Assembly (NCBI GenBank): GCA_900550445.1
Contig: URSF01000013.1
Span: 1-56,640 of the forward strand
Source: an uncultured Rhodospirillaceae bacterium
GTDB taxonomy: Bacteria; Pseudomonadota; Alphaproteobacteria; CAAGCB01; CAG-977
Length of the DNA stretch: 56,640 nt
Reading direction: 5' to 3'
Position numbers and translations under genes: made by a program. The notes beneath the pieces are model-generated. The model saw only the letters and a program-made list of their open reading frames with translations. It was not told where the DNA came from and made no database searches. This document shows, in pieces, positions 1 through 8,702 of this stretch; the first letter of the stretch is position 1; each line of letters starts with the position of its first letter.

Positions 1-1078
1 CGGTTATTATCTTTGCGGTGTAGTTGAACAGGTTGCGGCCTTTGAACGTCAAATTGTCCGCGTCGAAACGGTCGGCGTTGGTCTCCGTGAAAGTGCCGAA
101 GTTTTTGCTGTCTTTGGCAAAGTTGGAAATGAAAAATTCGCGGTGATGCTGTTGTTTCGGATCTGGAATGTAGCGCCAATGATACGGCGTCGGATTTTCG
201 TCCGTTTCAAACAGGGAAATGACCAGTTTATTGTATTTGATTTTGGTCATTTGCTCTTTGATTTCGGACGGCCTGCCCATTGCTTCAAATAAATCGGGCC
301 AAGGCATCGTCGTAATGACGTTTTTTGCCGCGAATTCATCGTTGACATACCAAGTTTTCGCGTTTCCGTCATAGCGCAGTTTGGATACTTTGGTGTTGAA
401 TTTGATAAACTTGTTAATATCGGCGGCGATGGCTTCAATCACGCGGCCATACCCGCCGGATAAAGGATAATACGGGCGAATGTGAGCCGGATATTTCTCG
501 ACATCTTGCGTGTGTTCCAAAGAATCACGCAGGATTTCCTCAACCTCTATCCGCGGGATTTTATGCAGCCAGTCCACGTCCATTTGATCGGACGGAACGC
601 CCCAGACTTTGTTGTTGTAAGGAAGCAAATAATCGTCACAAATTTTGTCCCCTAGCTTCCAACGGATCCATTCCTCATAATTTTTAGGCTCCGGTTTGCC
701 TGAGGCTTCGCCGTTGCGAATAATGGAAATCAAATAAGCGACCTGTTTTTCGACAGGCAGCTGCCATAAATTCGCTTCCAACGGATAATCGATATCCAGA
801 CCGTCCAAAGTGATTTTGGAAATGCGCGGATTGATTTGATACATCTTTTCGCGCGGAAAAGCGGCAAAGACGAATTCCTCGACATCGGGATATTTCGTTT
901 GAAAGAAATGGCCGCCGATGTCGCAGGCGTGACCGTCGACATAAAACGTGCGGCACAATCCGCCGGCTTCGCTTTCGGCCTCCAATCCCAGAATGTTGTT
1001 GAAACCTTTTTGACGCAGTTTTTTCAACAACGTCAGCCCTGTAATTCCCGCGCCTAAAACAATGTAGTCGTATGTCAT
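1..1078 (-). CDS. FAD-dependent UDP-galactopyranose mutase / amine-oxidase-like protein, 3' end cut by window
   Basis: The frame opens at ATG 1078 and stays open to the left edge (359 codons visible), so the C-terminus is missing. The N-terminus is a Rossmann FAD site: GAGITGL at residues 9-15, then GGLCRTF (39-45) and DIGGHFF (53-59), the pattern of UDP-galactopyranose mutase and protoporphyrinogen-oxidase-like flavoproteins. The visible part also has the tryptophan-rich middle typical of the group. It is the most distal visible gene of the glycan operon, 12 nt after the GT2 stop, so a role in making or modifying a nucleotide sugar is likely. The family is fairly sure. Galactofuranose as product is only a guess, because related enzymes act on other substrates. 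Confidence 0.8.
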   Translation of the reverse strand, partial: MTYDYIVLGAGITGLTLLKKLRQKGFNNILGLEAESEAGGLCRTFYVDGHACDIGGHFFQTKYPDVEEFVFAAFPREKMYQINPRISKITLDGLDIDYPLEANLWQLPVEKQVAYLISIIRNGEASGKPEPKNYEEWIRWKLGDKICDDYLLPYNNKVWGVPSDQMDVDWLHKIPRIEVEEILRDSLEHTQDVEKYPAHIRPYYPLSGGYGRVIEAIAADINKFIKFNTKVSKLRYDGNAKTWYVNDEFAAKNVITTMPWPDLFEAMGRPSEIKEQMTKIKYNKLVISLFETDENPTPYHWRYIPDPKQQHHREFFISNFAKDSKNFGTFTETNADRFDADNLTFKGRNLFNYTAKIIT

Positions 1079-1090
1079 AATAAAGCTTCC

Positions 1091-2152
1091 TTATTTCGAC
1101 TTTATCTTTAAGAAGGGGATAAATCCGAAAAGATACACCCTCGTGGTATTTTCTTTTCTTTTTATCCGTAACAATGGAATAACTTTCATAAAAAAGAACA
1201 TCTCATTGTTTGAGAACGCCCTTTTCTCTAAAAAAGTAATTATAAAAAACAGCTTGCACTTTAAAGTTGTCTTATACTTAAAATTATTTAAGTCGTTGTA
1301 AAAAATATTATAGTCTATATTTTTAAGATTTAGCGCTTCTATTTTATTTTTTATATTTTTTATAAATTTATCCTTCATAATACCTTTTATGAACATATTT
1401 TCTATATCAGTTCTATCAAATCCGGCCCACGGATAAATATCTTGGTATAATAAAAAAATATTATCTATTGTGGCTGATGTGGCTTGGCAGTTTACATCGG
1501 TTGTGCAGCCTCCCAAACGAACCGCTGTCATACAATCAGGAATATAAATTTGATGATAGCCATTTAATATAAGCTTTATATTAAATTCATAATCTATTGC
1601 GGTTTTATATTTTTCATTGTGATATCCCAGTTTTTCATATACTTTTTTTGGGCATATTAGAGTTTCATGTTGGTATGTTTGTATTCTATAAAACAGCTCT
1701 TTTGGTGCAGGAGGAATTATACTGTTTCCGGGAAAAAAAGGAGATCCATTTTTATTTATAACGTAATGCTTACAAACACTATAATAATTTTCTCCTTTTT
1801 TTTCTAATTCAGCGATACATAGTTTTATAATATTTTTATTATCTACAAAATAATCATCGCTATTTAAATAAATAATATATTTTCCTGTAGCAAGCTTAGC
1901 CCCTTTATTCATAGCGTTCCAATGACCATTATCAGGTTCGGAATAGCATTTCAACCAACCTTTTTTTTCGTATTCTTTAATTAAATCAAGTGTTCCGTCT
2001 GTTGACGCGCCGTCGATAATCAAATGTTCGATATTCGGGTACGTCTGATTGTGAACACTTTCGACGCACTGGCGAAAGAAAGCTTCCCGTCCGTTTTTGA
2101 TCAGGTTGAATGTTACGGTAATTACTGTAATCTTAGGTGGATTTTCTGTCAT
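1091..2152 (-). CDS. Family 2 glycosyltransferase with tandem LFGF tail
   Basis: A 353-aa GT-A enzyme. DGASTDG at residues 47-53 and NSDD at 97-100 (metal/nucleotide-sugar site) mark family GT2; the catalytic domain fills about residues 8-230. The last 36 residues hold two copies of a short hydrophobic-basic motif: FFFMKVIPLLRIKRK and then VYLFGFIPFLKIKSK at the extreme C-terminus. The same double tail ends the GT8 proteins and the GT4-GT2 fusion of this operon. The middle of the gene is clearly AT-rich, whereas the first 50 codons and the tail look like the neighbours, suggesting a swapped catalytic core. It follows the reductase gene by 11 nt. Donor and acceptor cannot be told; transfer of a sugar to a surface glycan is inferred. 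Confidence 0.9.
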   Translation of the reverse strand: MTENPPKITVITVTFNLIKNGREAFFRQCVESVHNQTYPNIEHLIIDGASTDGTLDLIKEYEKKGWLKCYSEPDNGHWNAMNKGAKLATGKYIIYLNSDDYFVDNKNIIKLCIAELEKKGENYYSVCKHYVINKNGSPFFPGNSIIPPAPKELFYRIQTYQHETLICPKKVYEKLGYHNEKYKTAIDYEFNIKLILNGYHQIYIPDCMTAVRLGGCTTDVNCQATSATIDNIFLLYQDIYPWAGFDRTDIENMFIKGIMKDKFIKNIKNKIEALNLKNIDYNIFYNDLNNFKYKTTLKCKLFFIITFLEKRAFSNNEMFFFMKVIPLLRIKRKENTTRVYLFGFIPFLKIKSK

Positions 2153-2163
2153 CGCGTTTTGCC

Positions 2164-3108
2164 TTAAACTCTATTCATCCAATCGTTAAAAACTGCCGTT
2201 AACGTTTCTTCAATGCTATATTTCTGTTTCCATCCCAACGATTTCAATCGGGAATTGTCCCCGATCAAAACTTTTTCATCGGAAACCCGCATAAAGCTCT
2301 TATCTTGGACGATATCAACTTTTACTCCCGCTATTTTTATTAATTTATTTAGGATGTCTTCAATCTTATGGCCTTTTCCCGTACAAATATTAACGGGGAT
2401 GCCGACCATATCACTGTCGGCAAGCATTATCATTCCGGCAACACCGTCGCGAACATCAATGAAATCTCTATAAGTTGTTAAATCGCCGACATGAATTACC
2501 GGTTCTATTTTTCCTTTGACAATTAACGCCAACTGTCTTGCGAAATTTTGAATAGCTGTTGCAGGAGGATGTCCCGTGCCAACATGAATAAACATTCTGG
2601 GCAAATAAATTTTCATACCGTAATTGGCTATATATTGATGAGCCAACATTTCCATAGCGACTTTTGATACGCCATAAGGAGTTAACGGCCGTAAATTGCG
2701 ATCTTCCTTTAAGGGACATTCTTCTGGTTTAAACAATCCATATTCCGCAGAAGTGCAGGCAATCAGCATCTTAGCGGGAATTGTCATTTTACGCACGGCT
2801 CGAAGCAGGTTTAATGAACCGAAGTAATTGGTCTCATGCGTTAATGTTTCACAATCCCAAGACCAACCGTTAAATGCTTGAGCTGCCATATGCACAATCA
2901 AGTCAGGTTGAAAGTCGTTAACGACTTTTTCTATTTGATCTCTATCCAATAAATCGCAACGAATGACGTCGCTACGTTTATCTTCATACATTCTTGCCGG
3001 AGCTGAGTTCCTCGCTATGCCTACAACTTCATCTCCGCGCTCTTTATAGGCTCTGGCAAATTCGCCACCGGCCATACCGGTAATACCCGTAATTAGGACT
3101 TTCATCAT
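2164..3108 (-). CDS. rmd: GDP-4-keto-6-deoxy-D-mannose reductase-like SDR
   Basis: A 314-aa extended short-chain dehydrogenase/reductase. The nucleotide site is GITGMAGG (residues 8-15), and the catalytic set is the TSAEYG segment plus YGVSK (YxxxK). SDRs of this type reduce the 4-keto sugar made by Gmd to GDP-D-rhamnose or a related GDP-6-deoxyhexose, and gmd lies four genes upstream in the same operon, which supports the call. It starts MMKVLITG; the second Met is an equally good start. It sits between two glycosyltransferase genes with gaps of 11 and 23 nt. Stereochemistry of the product (rhamnose, talose or another) cannot be read from the sequence; another nucleotide-sugar epimerase is the alternative. 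Confidence 0.8.
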   Translation of the reverse strand: MMKVLITGITGMAGGEFARAYKERGDEVVGIARNSAPARMYEDKRSDVIRCDLLDRDQIEKVVNDFQPDLIVHMAAQAFNGWSWDCETLTHETNYFGSLNLLRAVRKMTIPAKMLIACTSAEYGLFKPEECPLKEDRNLRPLTPYGVSKVAMEMLAHQYIANYGMKIYLPRMFIHVGTGHPPATAIQNFARQLALIVKGKIEPVIHVGDLTTYRDFIDVRDGVAGMIMLADSDMVGIPVNICTGKGHKIEDILNKLIKIAGVKVDIVQDKSFMRVSDEKVLIGDNSRLKSLGWKQKYSIEETLTAVFNDWMNRV

Positions 3109-3131
3109 TCAACACCTTCATCACACAGATT

Positions 3132-4187
3132 TTATTTTGATTTAATTTTGAAAATCGGTATAAATCCGAAAAGATAGACGCGTTTAACATTTCCTTTTTG
3201 TTTTGTTTGTACAAATGGAATAAAGTTGAATAGAAAATATTTTATTCTTTTGTTTGTTTCTTTATTTTCTTGCCCCAAAACTGACAAAGAAATTCCAAGC
3301 ATCCTCTTGTTCGAATTATTTAAAAATTTTAATGATAGTCCATCGTAATAAGGTGTTAATTTTGCAAAAAACCAAAATTCACTCCAATGTTTTAAATCAA
3401 CATTATTATATTCACCTTCTCTCCATGGTTTGGCGGGCGATAAATGCTGAATAACAATATTTTTCCATTCGTTTGATATATACTCATCTGTAATTTGAGG
3501 CGCACATACGGAACAGATAAAATTTTCTAACTGATGGATATTATATCTCAAGTCTAATAATTTATAATTATTATTTTTATAGTAAAGATTTAATATATCT
3601 TCACAAATATACAATATTTTATCCTTAATTTCTTTTGCTAAATGAAGAAGCTTTTTAGAAATATTGTTTTTTCTCCATGTGTTACAATCAATAATTAAAA
3701 CTCCTGCATTACAATAGATTTGATCGCGAGGGATTCCAATTGAAAAGCATCTGTCTTGAACTGATTTTTGATATCCTAAATCAGCGCAAGCTGCTATTTC
3801 ATAACCGTTTAAGTCCTCATTCCATAATAATTTAATATCGTTTAACGCTATAACATCTGCATCCAAATAAATCGCTTTATCTATTTCCGGTTTTAATTCT
3901 GGAATCAATAAACGAGAATAGCAATCGATATAGTTTTTGTCTGTATATCCTTTCAAACCCTCAAATTGTTTCAAATCAATAGGTATGAATTCAATGGAAA
4001 AATTGCTGAATTTTTCTTTCATACTTTCCAATAGCATTTTATTAAATTCGCAAATTCCGCAATCAAGAATATAAAAATCAATAAATGATTTTGTTGTATA
4101 GCAAATAGACACCATTGATGTAGCTAAAATTTCAATTAGATCATCTTGTCCTTCATAGAAAACAGGTATATGGTTGCTTTCAGTCAT
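3132..4187 (-). CDS. Family 8 glycosyltransferase with tandem LFGF tail (copy 1)
   Basis: A 351-aa GT8 enzyme, the family of LPS/LOS glucosyl- and galactosyltransferases. The diagnostic DxD metal motif is in YLDADVIALND near residue 108, and the later QHLSPAKPW segment matches the family's substrate-binding H-x-x-x-x-K-P-W. The last 37 residues repeat the operon's tail motif twice: FLFNFIPFVQTKQK, then VYLFGFIPIFKIKSK. It is a full-length paralogue of the next gene upstream (4203-5231), with the same start region and the same ILDCGIC/VLDCGIC block, but is much more AT-rich. This implies divergence before assembly in the operon or a separate import. Sugar specificity is unknown. Confidence 0.9.
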   Translation of the reverse strand: MTESNHIPVFYEGQDDLIEILATSMVSICYTTKSFIDFYILDCGICEFNKMLLESMKEKFSNFSIEFIPIDLKQFEGLKGYTDKNYIDCYSRLLIPELKPEIDKAIYLDADVIALNDIKLLWNEDLNGYEIAACADLGYQKSVQDRCFSIGIPRDQIYCNAGVLIIDCNTWRKNNISKKLLHLAKEIKDKILYICEDILNLYYKNNNYKLLDLRYNIHQLENFICSVCAPQITDEYISNEWKNIVIQHLSPAKPWREGEYNNVDLKHWSEFWFFAKLTPYYDGLSLKFLNNSNKRMLGISLSVLGQENKETNKRIKYFLFNFIPFVQTKQKGNVKRVYLFGFIPIFKIKSK

Positions 4188-4202
4188 TGTTTAATTCCCT
4201 CC

Positions 4203-5231
4203 TTACTTTCTTTTCTTCTTCATAACCGGCAGGAAACCGAACAACCTGTACCATTTCGTTCCCTGTCTGGTACGGACGGTTAAAAGGGGAATGATATTGA
4301 ACAGTTTGAATTCCTCTTTGACGGTGTCTTTGTGTTTCGCAATTTCATTGTTTTCTTCAAAGCGGATTTTCATTCCCGCATAAAACGGCGTTATGGACGC
4401 GAAAAACCAAAAGCTGTCGAAATGGCGCAACGGTCGGCCGTTATAATTATTTTTCATTTGACGGAACGGTTTGCCATGGCAAAAATGGTAAATCACAACG
4501 TGTTTCCATTCGTTCGCCAGATATTCGTCCGTGATTTGCGGCGCCGAATAATCACAAATACGGCATTTGAAATCGCTTAAATTAAACCGGTTATCCAAAC
4601 GTTTATAACGGTTCTCGTTATAATAAACGGATAAAATGTCTTCATTGAGCGTAAGAAGATGTTCTTTCTTTTCCCGTCCGATCTTTAACAGTTTTTCAGA
4701 TATGTTGTTTTCGCGCCATTTTTTGCAATCAAGCAGGATCATGCCGGCGTTTGCCCAAATATGTTCCGGTGACACGCCTAAATTTTTTGTGCAGTTGTCA
4801 AAATTCGTCTGACTGTATCCGATATCGGCGACCATTCCCGTTTCAAAACCGTCCAAGTCCTGATCCCACAGCTTTTTGATGTCGTCCAAAGCGATAACGT
4901 CGGAATCCAGATAAATCGCCCGATCGATTTCAGGCTTTAATTCCGGAATCAACAAACGGGCGTAACAATCCAAAAACTGATATTTCGGAGGCGGCCACCC
5001 CTTCATGCCGTCAAACCGTTTCAAATCAACCGGAATGAATTCAATGGAAAAATTGGAAAATTTCGCTTTCAAGCTTTCCAACTGCTTTTTATTGAACGGA
5101 CAAATCCCGCAATCCAACACATAAAAATCGATAAAAGACCCCGTATTGTAGCAAATGCTGCACATCGCCGTTGCCAGAATGTCGATTAAATCGTCTTGCC
5201 CTTCAATGAATACTGGAATATGTTCCGTCAT
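4203..5231 (-). CDS. Family 8 glycosyltransferase with tandem LFGF tail (copy 2)
   Basis: A 342-aa paralogue of the GT8 protein at 3132-4187. It keeps the DxD motif (YLDSDVIALDD near residue 108) and YHFCHGKPF, the H-x-x-x-x-K-P-aromatic element of GT8. The C-terminal 36 residues carry the two-copy tail, here FKLFNIIPLLTVRTR followed by YRLFGFLPVMKKKRK. Base composition resembles the operon's housekeeping-like genes, unlike its paralogue. The next upstream gene ends 1 nt before this ATG, so the two are surely co-transcribed. Two similar GT8 enzymes in a row suggest successive additions of hexoses to the same glycan, but donor and acceptor are not visible. Confidence 0.9.
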   Translation of the reverse strand: MTEHIPVFIEGQDDLIDILATAMCSICYNTGSFIDFYVLDCGICPFNKKQLESLKAKFSNFSIEFIPVDLKRFDGMKGWPPPKYQFLDCYARLLIPELKPEIDRAIYLDSDVIALDDIKKLWDQDLDGFETGMVADIGYSQTNFDNCTKNLGVSPEHIWANAGMILLDCKKWRENNISEKLLKIGREKKEHLLTLNEDILSVYYNENRYKRLDNRFNLSDFKCRICDYSAPQITDEYLANEWKHVVIYHFCHGKPFRQMKNNYNGRPLRHFDSFWFFASITPFYAGMKIRFEENNEIAKHKDTVKEEFKLFNIIPLLTVRTRQGTKWYRLFGFLPVMKKKRK

Positions 5232-5232
5232 C

Positions 5233-6108
5233 TCACACCTTTATTTTTAATTCTGACAAGCCTAGAATCCGTTTGACCAGACTGTTGTCCAACAGGGTTT
5301 CATTCGCTCTTTTTTCCGTAAAAACACCGTTTGGCGCATTCATTGACACCGGCTTGATTAAAGTCCCGTCCAGTCCGTACCGGTCGGCCAAACGGCAGGC
5401 ATAGTCGTATTTGGACAGCTTTTCGTCGCCGGAAACGTTGACAACCGGATACTGTCGCGCCGCCGGTGTTTCCACCAAGGAAACGACCGTCCGCGCCGCC
5501 GTGTCGAAGTCGATCAAAGATCTGTATTGATCGCAAAACATTTCAACCTTTTCGCCGTTTTGCAGACTTTCGATAATCTTATCCGTGAAATGCGGACGAT
5601 CCGGCAATAAACTGCGCCCCATTAAAACGGGAAAGCGGACGACATTATAACCGGCCAGACAAACGATGCTTTCCGCCGTGCGCTTGAATTGCCCGTAACG
5701 GCTGACCGGATGTAACGGAGCGTTCTCTGTTAGCAAAGATCCGTCGGATTCACCGTAAACGACTTCCGTTGACGGATAATAAAGCGCGGCGGCATCATTA
5801 AAAACGCCTAAAAATTTGCTCAACGCGACAATGTTGATTTGCCAGGCGATATGCGGATTTTTTAAAACGGCGTCAGGGTGGTGATAGGCTGCCAAAAACA
5901 GGATTTTCAGATTTTCCGTTTTTGTTTTTTCACGCAAAGCGGCCACATCGTCATCACTTGTAATGTCGCATTTGAACCATTCGACCCGTTTCCGATTTTC
6001 AGTCGGGCAGTTCAAATCCGCCGCCAGAACAGACTCGTTTGTTATTTCAAGAATGTTCTTGATCAGATAACCGCCTAAAAAACCGTTTGCGCCGACAACC
6101 AGATACAT
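5233..6108 (-). CDS. NAD(P)-dependent sugar epimerase/reductase (extended SDR)
   Basis: A 291-aa Rossmann protein starting MYLVVGANGFLGGYL, which contains the GxxGxxG nucleotide site. PSTEVVYGES and RYGQFK supply the Ser/Thr and Tyr-x-x-x-Lys of extended SDRs, with a Gly-Gln-Phe in place of the usual residues between Tyr and Lys. It resembles dTDP-4-dehydrorhamnose reductase and UDP-sugar epimerases. It abuts the cupin gene, so a nucleotide sugar isomerised by the cupin could be its substrate (inference). It shows no tail motif, in keeping with a soluble sugar-nucleotide enzyme. Exact reaction unknown. Confidence 0.82.
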   Translation of the reverse strand: MYLVVGANGFLGGYLIKNILEITNESVLAADLNCPTENRKRVEWFKCDITSDDDVAALREKTKTENLKILFLAAYHHPDAVLKNPHIAWQINIVALSKFLGVFNDAAALYYPSTEVVYGESDGSLLTENAPLHPVSRYGQFKRTAESIVCLAGYNVVRFPVLMGRSLLPDRPHFTDKIIESLQNGEKVEMFCDQYRSLIDFDTAARTVVSLVETPAARQYPVVNVSGDEKLSKYDYACRLADRYGLDGTLIKPVSMNAPNGVFTEKRANETLLDNSLVKRILGLSELKIKV

Positions 6109-6480
6109 TTATTCACCTTTCCTGAAAATGTCTTTCGTTCCGTTCGCCTTTTCGACGCCGGTGTCGTAAAGCGCGATCATCAGCGTGTCCGCCGTGAACG
6201 TGAACGAATGAACGGCATACGGTTCGATGACGAAAAAATCGCCGGTTTTAAAAGAATAGCTTTCCGTTTTATCGCCTTTTTCAAGAACGGCGTCCAACGC
6301 CCCCTCAATGATAAAGAAAGCTTCGCGCGTCAGTTTATGGTAATGACCGCCGCGAAAAGTCCCTTTGACCGTTTTGGACACGTTGACCTGTTTCCAGCCG
6401 TCCTTGACCAGCTGGAACAGGAAACCGCGATCGTCCTGAAACGAAAAATCCGGCGTTAAAAAGGAAAGCATTTCACCCAT
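6109..6480 (-). CDS. WxcM/FdtA-like cupin, sugar-nucleotide isomerase family
   Basis: A 123-aa single-domain cupin. GGHYHKLTREAFFIIEG (residues 44-60) and EPYAVHSF (about 86-93) are the two cupin motifs carrying the metal or catalytic histidines. Proteins of this size in glycan operons are usually dTDP-4-keto-6-deoxyhexose 3,4-isomerases or 3,5-epimerases of the FdtA/WxcM group. It sits between gmd and the SDR with no gaps (start codon adjacent to the gmd stop), so it probably acts on the same nucleotide sugar. No dTDP-sugar gene is in view; a GDP-sugar substrate is possible. The fold is fairly certain, the reaction is not. Confidence 0.75.
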   Translation of the reverse strand: MGEMLSFLTPDFSFQDDRGFLFQLVKDGWKQVNVSKTVKGTFRGGHYHKLTREAFFIIEGALDAVLEKGDKTESYSFKTGDFFVIEPYAVHSFTFTADTLMIALYDTGVEKANGTKDIFRKGE

Positions 6481-7554
6481 TTACACATTCCTCGGCGTGC
6501 AGGTTTTAAACCCGTTGTCGTTCAACAGCTTTTCCCGTTTGGCCAGATCAAGGTCGTAAGCCACCATTTCCTTGCACAGCGCCTGCAAATCGTATGTCGG
6601 CTTCCACCCCAGTTTCGTGCGGGCTTTTGTCGAATCGCCCAACAAAAGTTCGACTTCGGCGGGGCGGAAAAACTGCGGATCAACATCGACGATGACTTTG
6701 CCGGTCGCTTTGTTGACACCTTTTTCGTCAACGCCCGTACCGCGCCATTCAATGTCAATGCCTAATTCTTTGAACGTCATCGTTACAAAGTCGCGAATGG
6801 ACGTCGTCGTGCCGGTCGCCAGAACGAAGTCTTCCGGCGTGTCGTTTTGCAATATGCGCCACATTCCTTCGACGTAGTCTTTGGCGTGTCCCCAATCGCG
6901 CTTGGCGTTCAGATTGCCCAAAGACAGCTTTTCCTGCGTTCCCAAAGCGATACGCGCCGCCGCCATAGTGATTTTTCGCGTAACGAACGTTTCGCCCCGG
7001 CGCGGGCTTTCGTGATTGAACAGAATGCCGTTGCATGCAAAAATGCCGAAGCTTTCGCGATAGTTCACGACAATCCAGTAGGAATACATCTTTGCCACGC
7101 CGTACGGGGAACGCGGATAAAACGGCGTCTTTTCCGATTGGACCGGTTCTTGAATCAAACCGAACAATTCGGAAGTCGAAGCCTGATAAAACTTCGTTTT
7201 CTTTTCCAAACCGTTGATCCGGATCGCTTCCAACAATCGCAAAGTGCCGACGCCATCCGTTTCCGCCGTAAATTCCGGACAGTCCCAAGACACTTTGACA
7301 TGGCTTTGCGCCGCCAGATTGTAGATTTCATCGGGTTGGATTTCCTTGACCAGCCGTGCCAGATTCGTGCTGTCCGCCAGATCGCCGTCGTGCAGTTTGA
7401 ACATCGGATTGTCCAACAAATGCTCGATCCGTCCCGTGTTGAAAGAGGACGAACGGCGTTTCAATCCGTGAACCTCGTATCCTTTTTCCAACAGCAGTTC
7501 CGCCAAATAAGAACCGTCCTGACCGGTTACGCCCGTAATCAATGCTTTTTTCAT
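6481..7554 (-). CDS. gmd: GDP-mannose 4,6-dehydratase
   Basis: A 357-aa protein starting MKKALITGVTGQDGSYL, where GVTGQDG (8-14) is the NADP site. STSELFG and YGVAKMY give the catalytic Thr/Ser-Glu and Tyr-x-x-x-Lys. The protein is near full identity in architecture to bacterial Gmd over its whole length. It converts GDP-D-mannose to GDP-4-keto-6-deoxy-D-mannose in the cytosol, the branch point to GDP-fucose, GDP-rhamnose and GDP-perosamine. I chose ATG 7554 because it overlaps the upstream stop as ATGA and begins directly with the Rossmann strand. A 65-codon upstream extension is open but lies inside the neighbour's coding frame. Together with the Rmd-like gene it suggests GDP-rhamnose-type sugars. 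Confidence 0.95.
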   Translation of the reverse strand: MKKALITGVTGQDGSYLAELLLEKGYEVHGLKRRSSSFNTGRIEHLLDNPMFKLHDGDLADSTNLARLVKEIQPDEIYNLAAQSHVKVSWDCPEFTAETDGVGTLRLLEAIRINGLEKKTKFYQASTSELFGLIQEPVQSEKTPFYPRSPYGVAKMYSYWIVVNYRESFGIFACNGILFNHESPRRGETFVTRKITMAAARIALGTQEKLSLGNLNAKRDWGHAKDYVEGMWRILQNDTPEDFVLATGTTTSIRDFVTMTFKELGIDIEWRGTGVDEKGVNKATGKVIVDVDPQFFRPAEVELLLGDSTKARTKLGWKPTYDLQALCKEMVAYDLDLAKREKLLNDNGFKTCTPRNV

Positions 7555-7985
7555 TTCTGATTCCAATCCTTTAAAATCCAAGAGGAAGAGTTCGCTTTGT
7601 TTTCCCCGCCGACGCCGAATTCCAAACGGACATGACATTTGTTCGCCGCCGCCGTTTCGGGAATGTTGTCCTTTGTCCGGTCGCCGCCGTTCGCAAAGAC
7701 CAGTTCCGCGTCGGGATACTTTGCCCGCGCCTTGCGGATCCCGTCGCATGCCGAATTGTCCGCGTCGTCAAACCCGAACGCGTCAATCACGCCTTTGATG
7801 TTTTCGCAAATCGCCAGACGCGTTTTGAAATTCATAAAGTTCTTGCCTTTTTTACGGCAAAGCCATTCGTCCGAATTCAACAGTAAAATCACGCCGTCGC
7901 TTTTTTCTTTTGCGGCTTTGATCATACCGATGTGGCCTTCGTGGATCGGGTCGAAACCGCCCGAAACAATGTAATAACAAGTCAT
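7551..7985 (-). CDS. Cytidylyltransferase-like nucleotidyltransferase
   Basis: A 144-aa single-domain nucleotidyltransferase. GGFDPIHEGH at residues 9-18 contains the HxGH nucleotide-binding signature, and the late SSSW segment stands where the family has its ISSTxxR signature. Relatives activate sugar phosphates or other small phosphates (the HldE C-terminal domain, TagD, CoaD). It is immediately adjacent to the HAD phosphomannomutase-like gene upstream and overlaps gmd by 4 nt, so it may activate a hexose or heptose phosphate for this glycan. It is too small to be a classical ManC GDP-mannose pyrophosphorylase, whose gene must lie elsewhere. Substrate unknown. Confidence 0.8.
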   Translation of the reverse strand: MTCYYIVSGGFDPIHEGHIGMIKAAKEKSDGVILLLNSDEWLCRKKGKNFMNFKTRLAICENIKGVIDAFGFDDADNSACDGIRKARAKYPDAELVFANGGDRTKDNIPETAAANKCHVRLEFGVGGENKANSSSWILKDWNQK

Positions 7986-8702
7986 TTAAGTGTCCGCCTC
8001 CAAGTAAGTTAAAACAAAATCGGGATCATCAACCTGAACGGTCTTTGTGGCGGACAGCGTCGCAAGCTCTTGCGCCAGCTCGTAGTCGTTGCCGCCTTTA
8101 AACGTCTTGTCGCCGAAGAAAACAATTTCCTCGTCGGGATATGTTTCGCGCAAATGACGGGAGATCTGCCCTTTGCCGCAGCCTTTCGGCGTGAGGTCCA
8201 TCGAAATCGACCCGCCGACGGCGATGTCCAGATCGGGAAATTCTTCCAATAATTTTTTCTGAATAGTCGTGCGTTCGTGATGCGCTTTGTCCCAAACGCC
8301 GTATCTTTCCCGTTCCGTGTAAGGACAATTCCGACCCAAAACGGAAAAATTCACCATGCCGACGCGGATTTCGATGTAATTATCAAACAACGGCCCCGGA
8401 TAAGCTGTATTGGCGCGGAAATTTTCCAAGCGTTCCAATAAAAGCGGGGGAGGGGTGAAATCTTTTTGATAAACGGTTTCGCCTTGCGCTTTCAAAACAT
8501 TGCCCATGGAACAGTAAATGCCCGTAAAAGCGTTGATGATGGTTTGAGGTAGTTGTTCTTCTACTTTGGCGTAATCGGAACCGGTAGCGATAAAAGATTT
8601 GTGCGTTTTCTGCCATTCATAAAAACGAACCGCAAATTCCGCCGTCATCGGCAAACGTGCCGGTGTCAATGTTCCGTCCATGTCAAACACATACAGCGTC
8701 AT
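7986..8702 (-). CDS. HAD-family, eukaryotic-type phosphomannomutase-like protein
   Basis: A 238-aa HAD-IIB protein. DMDGT at residues 7-11 holds the nucleophile Asp and the second Asp. VGMVNFSVLGR resembles the cap-domain substrate loop of eukaryotic-type phosphomannomutases, SMDLTPKGCGK the conserved Lys/Gly block, and FFGDKTFKGGNDYEL the metal-binding motif with the PMM-specific GGNDYE. The likely reaction is mannose-6-P to mannose-1-P, feeding GDP-mannose to Gmd in the same operon; a sugar-phosphate phosphatase is the alternative. The start ATG overlaps the stop of the 42-aa ORF upstream (ATGA), indicating translational coupling. Confidence 0.85.
   Translation of the reverse strand: MTLYVFDMDGTLTPARLPMTAEFAVRFYEWQKTHKSFIATGSDYAKVEEQLPQTIINAFTGIYCSMGNVLKAQGETVYQKDFTPPPLLLERLENFRANTAYPGPLFDNYIEIRVGMVNFSVLGRNCPYTERERYGVWDKAHHERTTIQKKLLEEFPDLDIAVGGSISMDLTPKGCGKGQISRHLRETYPDEEIVFFGDKTFKGGNDYELAQELATLSATKTVQVDDPDFVLTYLEADT

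Noticed and set aside
7555..7749. N-terminal extension of gmd by 65 codons
   Set aside because: It lies in another frame of the nucleotidyltransferase gene, is Arg-rich, and the ATGA start at 7554 begins exactly at the Rossmann strand.
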